A DNA stretch of 64,000 nucleotides, taken from positions 256,181 to 320,180 of the forward strand of contig NZ_JAFMZO010000001.1 in the NCBI RefSeq assembly GCF_024436395.1, written 5' to 3'. Positions 63,177 through 64,000 of this stretch are shown piece after piece (the first letter of the stretch is position 1; each line of letters opens with the position of its first letter). The notes beneath the pieces are model-generated. The model was not told where the DNA came from, did not search any database, and worked only from the letters and a program-made list of their open reading frames with translations. This stretch comes from Paradesertivirga mongoliensis (lineage in GTDB: Bacteria > Bacteroidota > Bacteroidia > Sphingobacteriales > Sphingobacteriaceae). Both the position numbers and the translations under genes were made by a program.

Positions 63177-63362
63177 TTATTTTTTGGGGAATGCAGGCAA
63201 GGGCATCCAGTGAGTAAAGTCGCTTATGTCAACTTTATCGTCGCCAAGGATGAATTTATCCGATATTTCACTATAGTAACCAAAGTAGATTTGGCCGCCA
63301 TCGAAAAGCAGCACATCCTCTCCTTGCGCAGGTAGCCGATCTCTTATTGAAATCCATTCCAT
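63177..63362 (-). CDS. DUF551 domain protein
   Basis: A 61-aa protein that is nearly all DUF551: it opens MEWISIRDRLPAQGEDVLLFD and closes with the FTHWMPLPAFP motif. DUF551 proteins are often phage- or mobile-element-associated and have no known function; here the neighbours are ordinary. It lies 39 bp upstream of glgX on the same strand, so it may be the first gene of that operon. Confidence 0.75.
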   Translation of the reverse strand: MEWISIRDRLPAQGEDVLLFDGGQIYFGYYSEISDKFILGDDKVDISDFTHWMPLPAFPKK

Positions 63363-63438
63363 GGCTAGATAACTACATAAAAAATAATATGTTTAGCGCT
63401 TTTCCAAAATTTGCAGCAAATAATTGTAAAATAGTGGT

Positions 63439-64000
63439 ATGGTAATTTCAGATATAATAACAGAGGATATTGATGAATTAAAGGAGTTACAACCCGAGGG
63501 CTGGCCCGATATTACACCAAATATGAATTTTTATATCCAGTCATCATTTTGCAAACCCATCAAAATTTTATCCAACCGTAGAATTGTAGGAATTGGCGCG
63601 GCCATTTTTCACACCAACAGTGCCTGGCTCGGACATATTATTGTTCACAAAGACTTTAGGAATCAGGGCATAGGAGCATTTGTAACAAAATCCCTGTTGC
63701 AGATGACTGAAAAAGCCAGATATCACACCGTATCTCTCATTGCAACAGATATGGGTGAACCAGTTTACAGAAAATTAGGGTTCCAAAAGACGAATGAGTA
63801 TCACTTTTATAAAAAGAACAGCCCGGCAACAGGTTACTCAGCATCAGACCACATACAAAATGGGTTCAGTTATTCAGACCAAATTCTTAGTCTCGATCGG
63901 CTGGCCGCAGGCGAAAAACGACATTTGCTTTTAAAAGGTCATTTACCGGATTCGAAAGTTTATATAGATGAAGGAAAGGTAAAAGGTTTTTATTTACCCG
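63439..64000 (+). CDS. GNAT family acetyltransferase, C-terminus cut by window edge
   Basis: The first 187 residues are visible with no stop. A GNAT domain spans about 1-135: IVGIGAAIFHTNSAWLGHIIV, the acetyl-CoA loop RNQGIGA, and EPVYRKLGFQ. After the first domain a second region begins (DQILSLDRLAAGEKRHLLLK), which fits two-domain GNATs of the YitH/GNAT_C type. The substrate cannot be guessed. The gene is divergent from the DUF551 gene. Confidence 0.8.
   Translation, partial: MVISDIITEDIDELKELQPEGWPDITPNMNFYIQSSFCKPIKILSNRRIVGIGAAIFHTNSAWLGHIIVHKDFRNQGIGAFVTKSLLQMTEKARYHTVSLIATDMGEPVYRKLGFQKTNEYHFYKKNSPATGYSASDHIQNGFSYSDQILSLDRLAAGEKRHLLLKGHLPDSKVYIDEGKVKGFYLP

Overview
The window looks like chromosome of a Bacteroidota bacterium, most likely family Sphingobacteriaceae (Pedobacter- or Mucilaginibacter-like). 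The genus is inferred from gene content, not from a marker comparison. Supporting signs are the Bacteroidota promoter box TAnnTTTG upstream of many genes, the near absence of Shine-Dalgarno sequences, bacillithiol genes (bshA, ytxJ), a TreY-MalQ fusion, an OstA-like LPS transport protein and an ECF sigma/anti-sigma pair beside surface proteins. Most of the window is ordinary housekeeping DNA with no complete insertion sequence, prophage or CRISPR array.

Layout. 1-430: a tRNA-Val(TAC) gene embedded in a 215-bp tandem array that joins the 5' part of a GIY-YIG nuclease gene to the 3' half of the tRNA, followed by a broken tRNA 5' half. 498-9281: mostly minus strand; glutathione peroxidase, DUF4136 lipoprotein, dnaK, two FKBP prolyl isomerases, nrnA, plus-strand ndk, a dispersed repeat, and dciA-like/recF. 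9397-14319: TPR membrane protein, ribH, a 40-aa lipoprotein, ytxJ, osmC with a duplicated 5' region, lipA and nnr. 14339-21666: an ECF sigma factor and a TPR-bearing anti-sigma factor, divergent from a 33-aa membrane peptide, a lipoprotein, a PKD/beta-barrel protein and a CHAT protease-like protein. This is the most system-like locus in the window. 21692-31625: uvrA, lytic transglycosylase, rluB-type pseudouridine synthase, lactonase, bshA and a serine hydrolase with a remnant GH3 domain. 31786-38827: mutL, two coupled rhomboids, an EEP-family hydrolase, cysS and an NTF2-like secreted protein. 38833-47495: MoxR ATPase, SurA-type chaperone, a HolD-like candidate with rdgB, ostA, tilS, a membrane protein and a 2OG oxygenase. 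47727-51885: sulfur assimilation with two domain fusions (sulfite reductase-HEPN, siroheme synthase-TSUP permease) and an Rrf2 regulator. 52020-54778: response regulator and hybrid kinase. 54765-63137: a glgX-treZ-treY/malQ operon that converts glycogen or maltodextrin to trehalose. 63177-64000: DUF551 protein and a GNAT acetyltransferase cut by the window edge.

Three signals run across genes. (i) In lipA, cysS, tilS and ostA the TAnnTTTG box ends exactly 4 nt before the start codon, which implies leaderless mRNAs. (ii) Three consecutive genes (51397-54778) must use TTG or GTG starts. (iii) Several enzymes are fused to unexpected partner domains. No intergenic gap reaches 300 bp except that between the ECF sigma gene and the lipoprotein (15625-15933), whose contents are described. 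All functional calls come from reading motifs and translations by eye; no database search was run.
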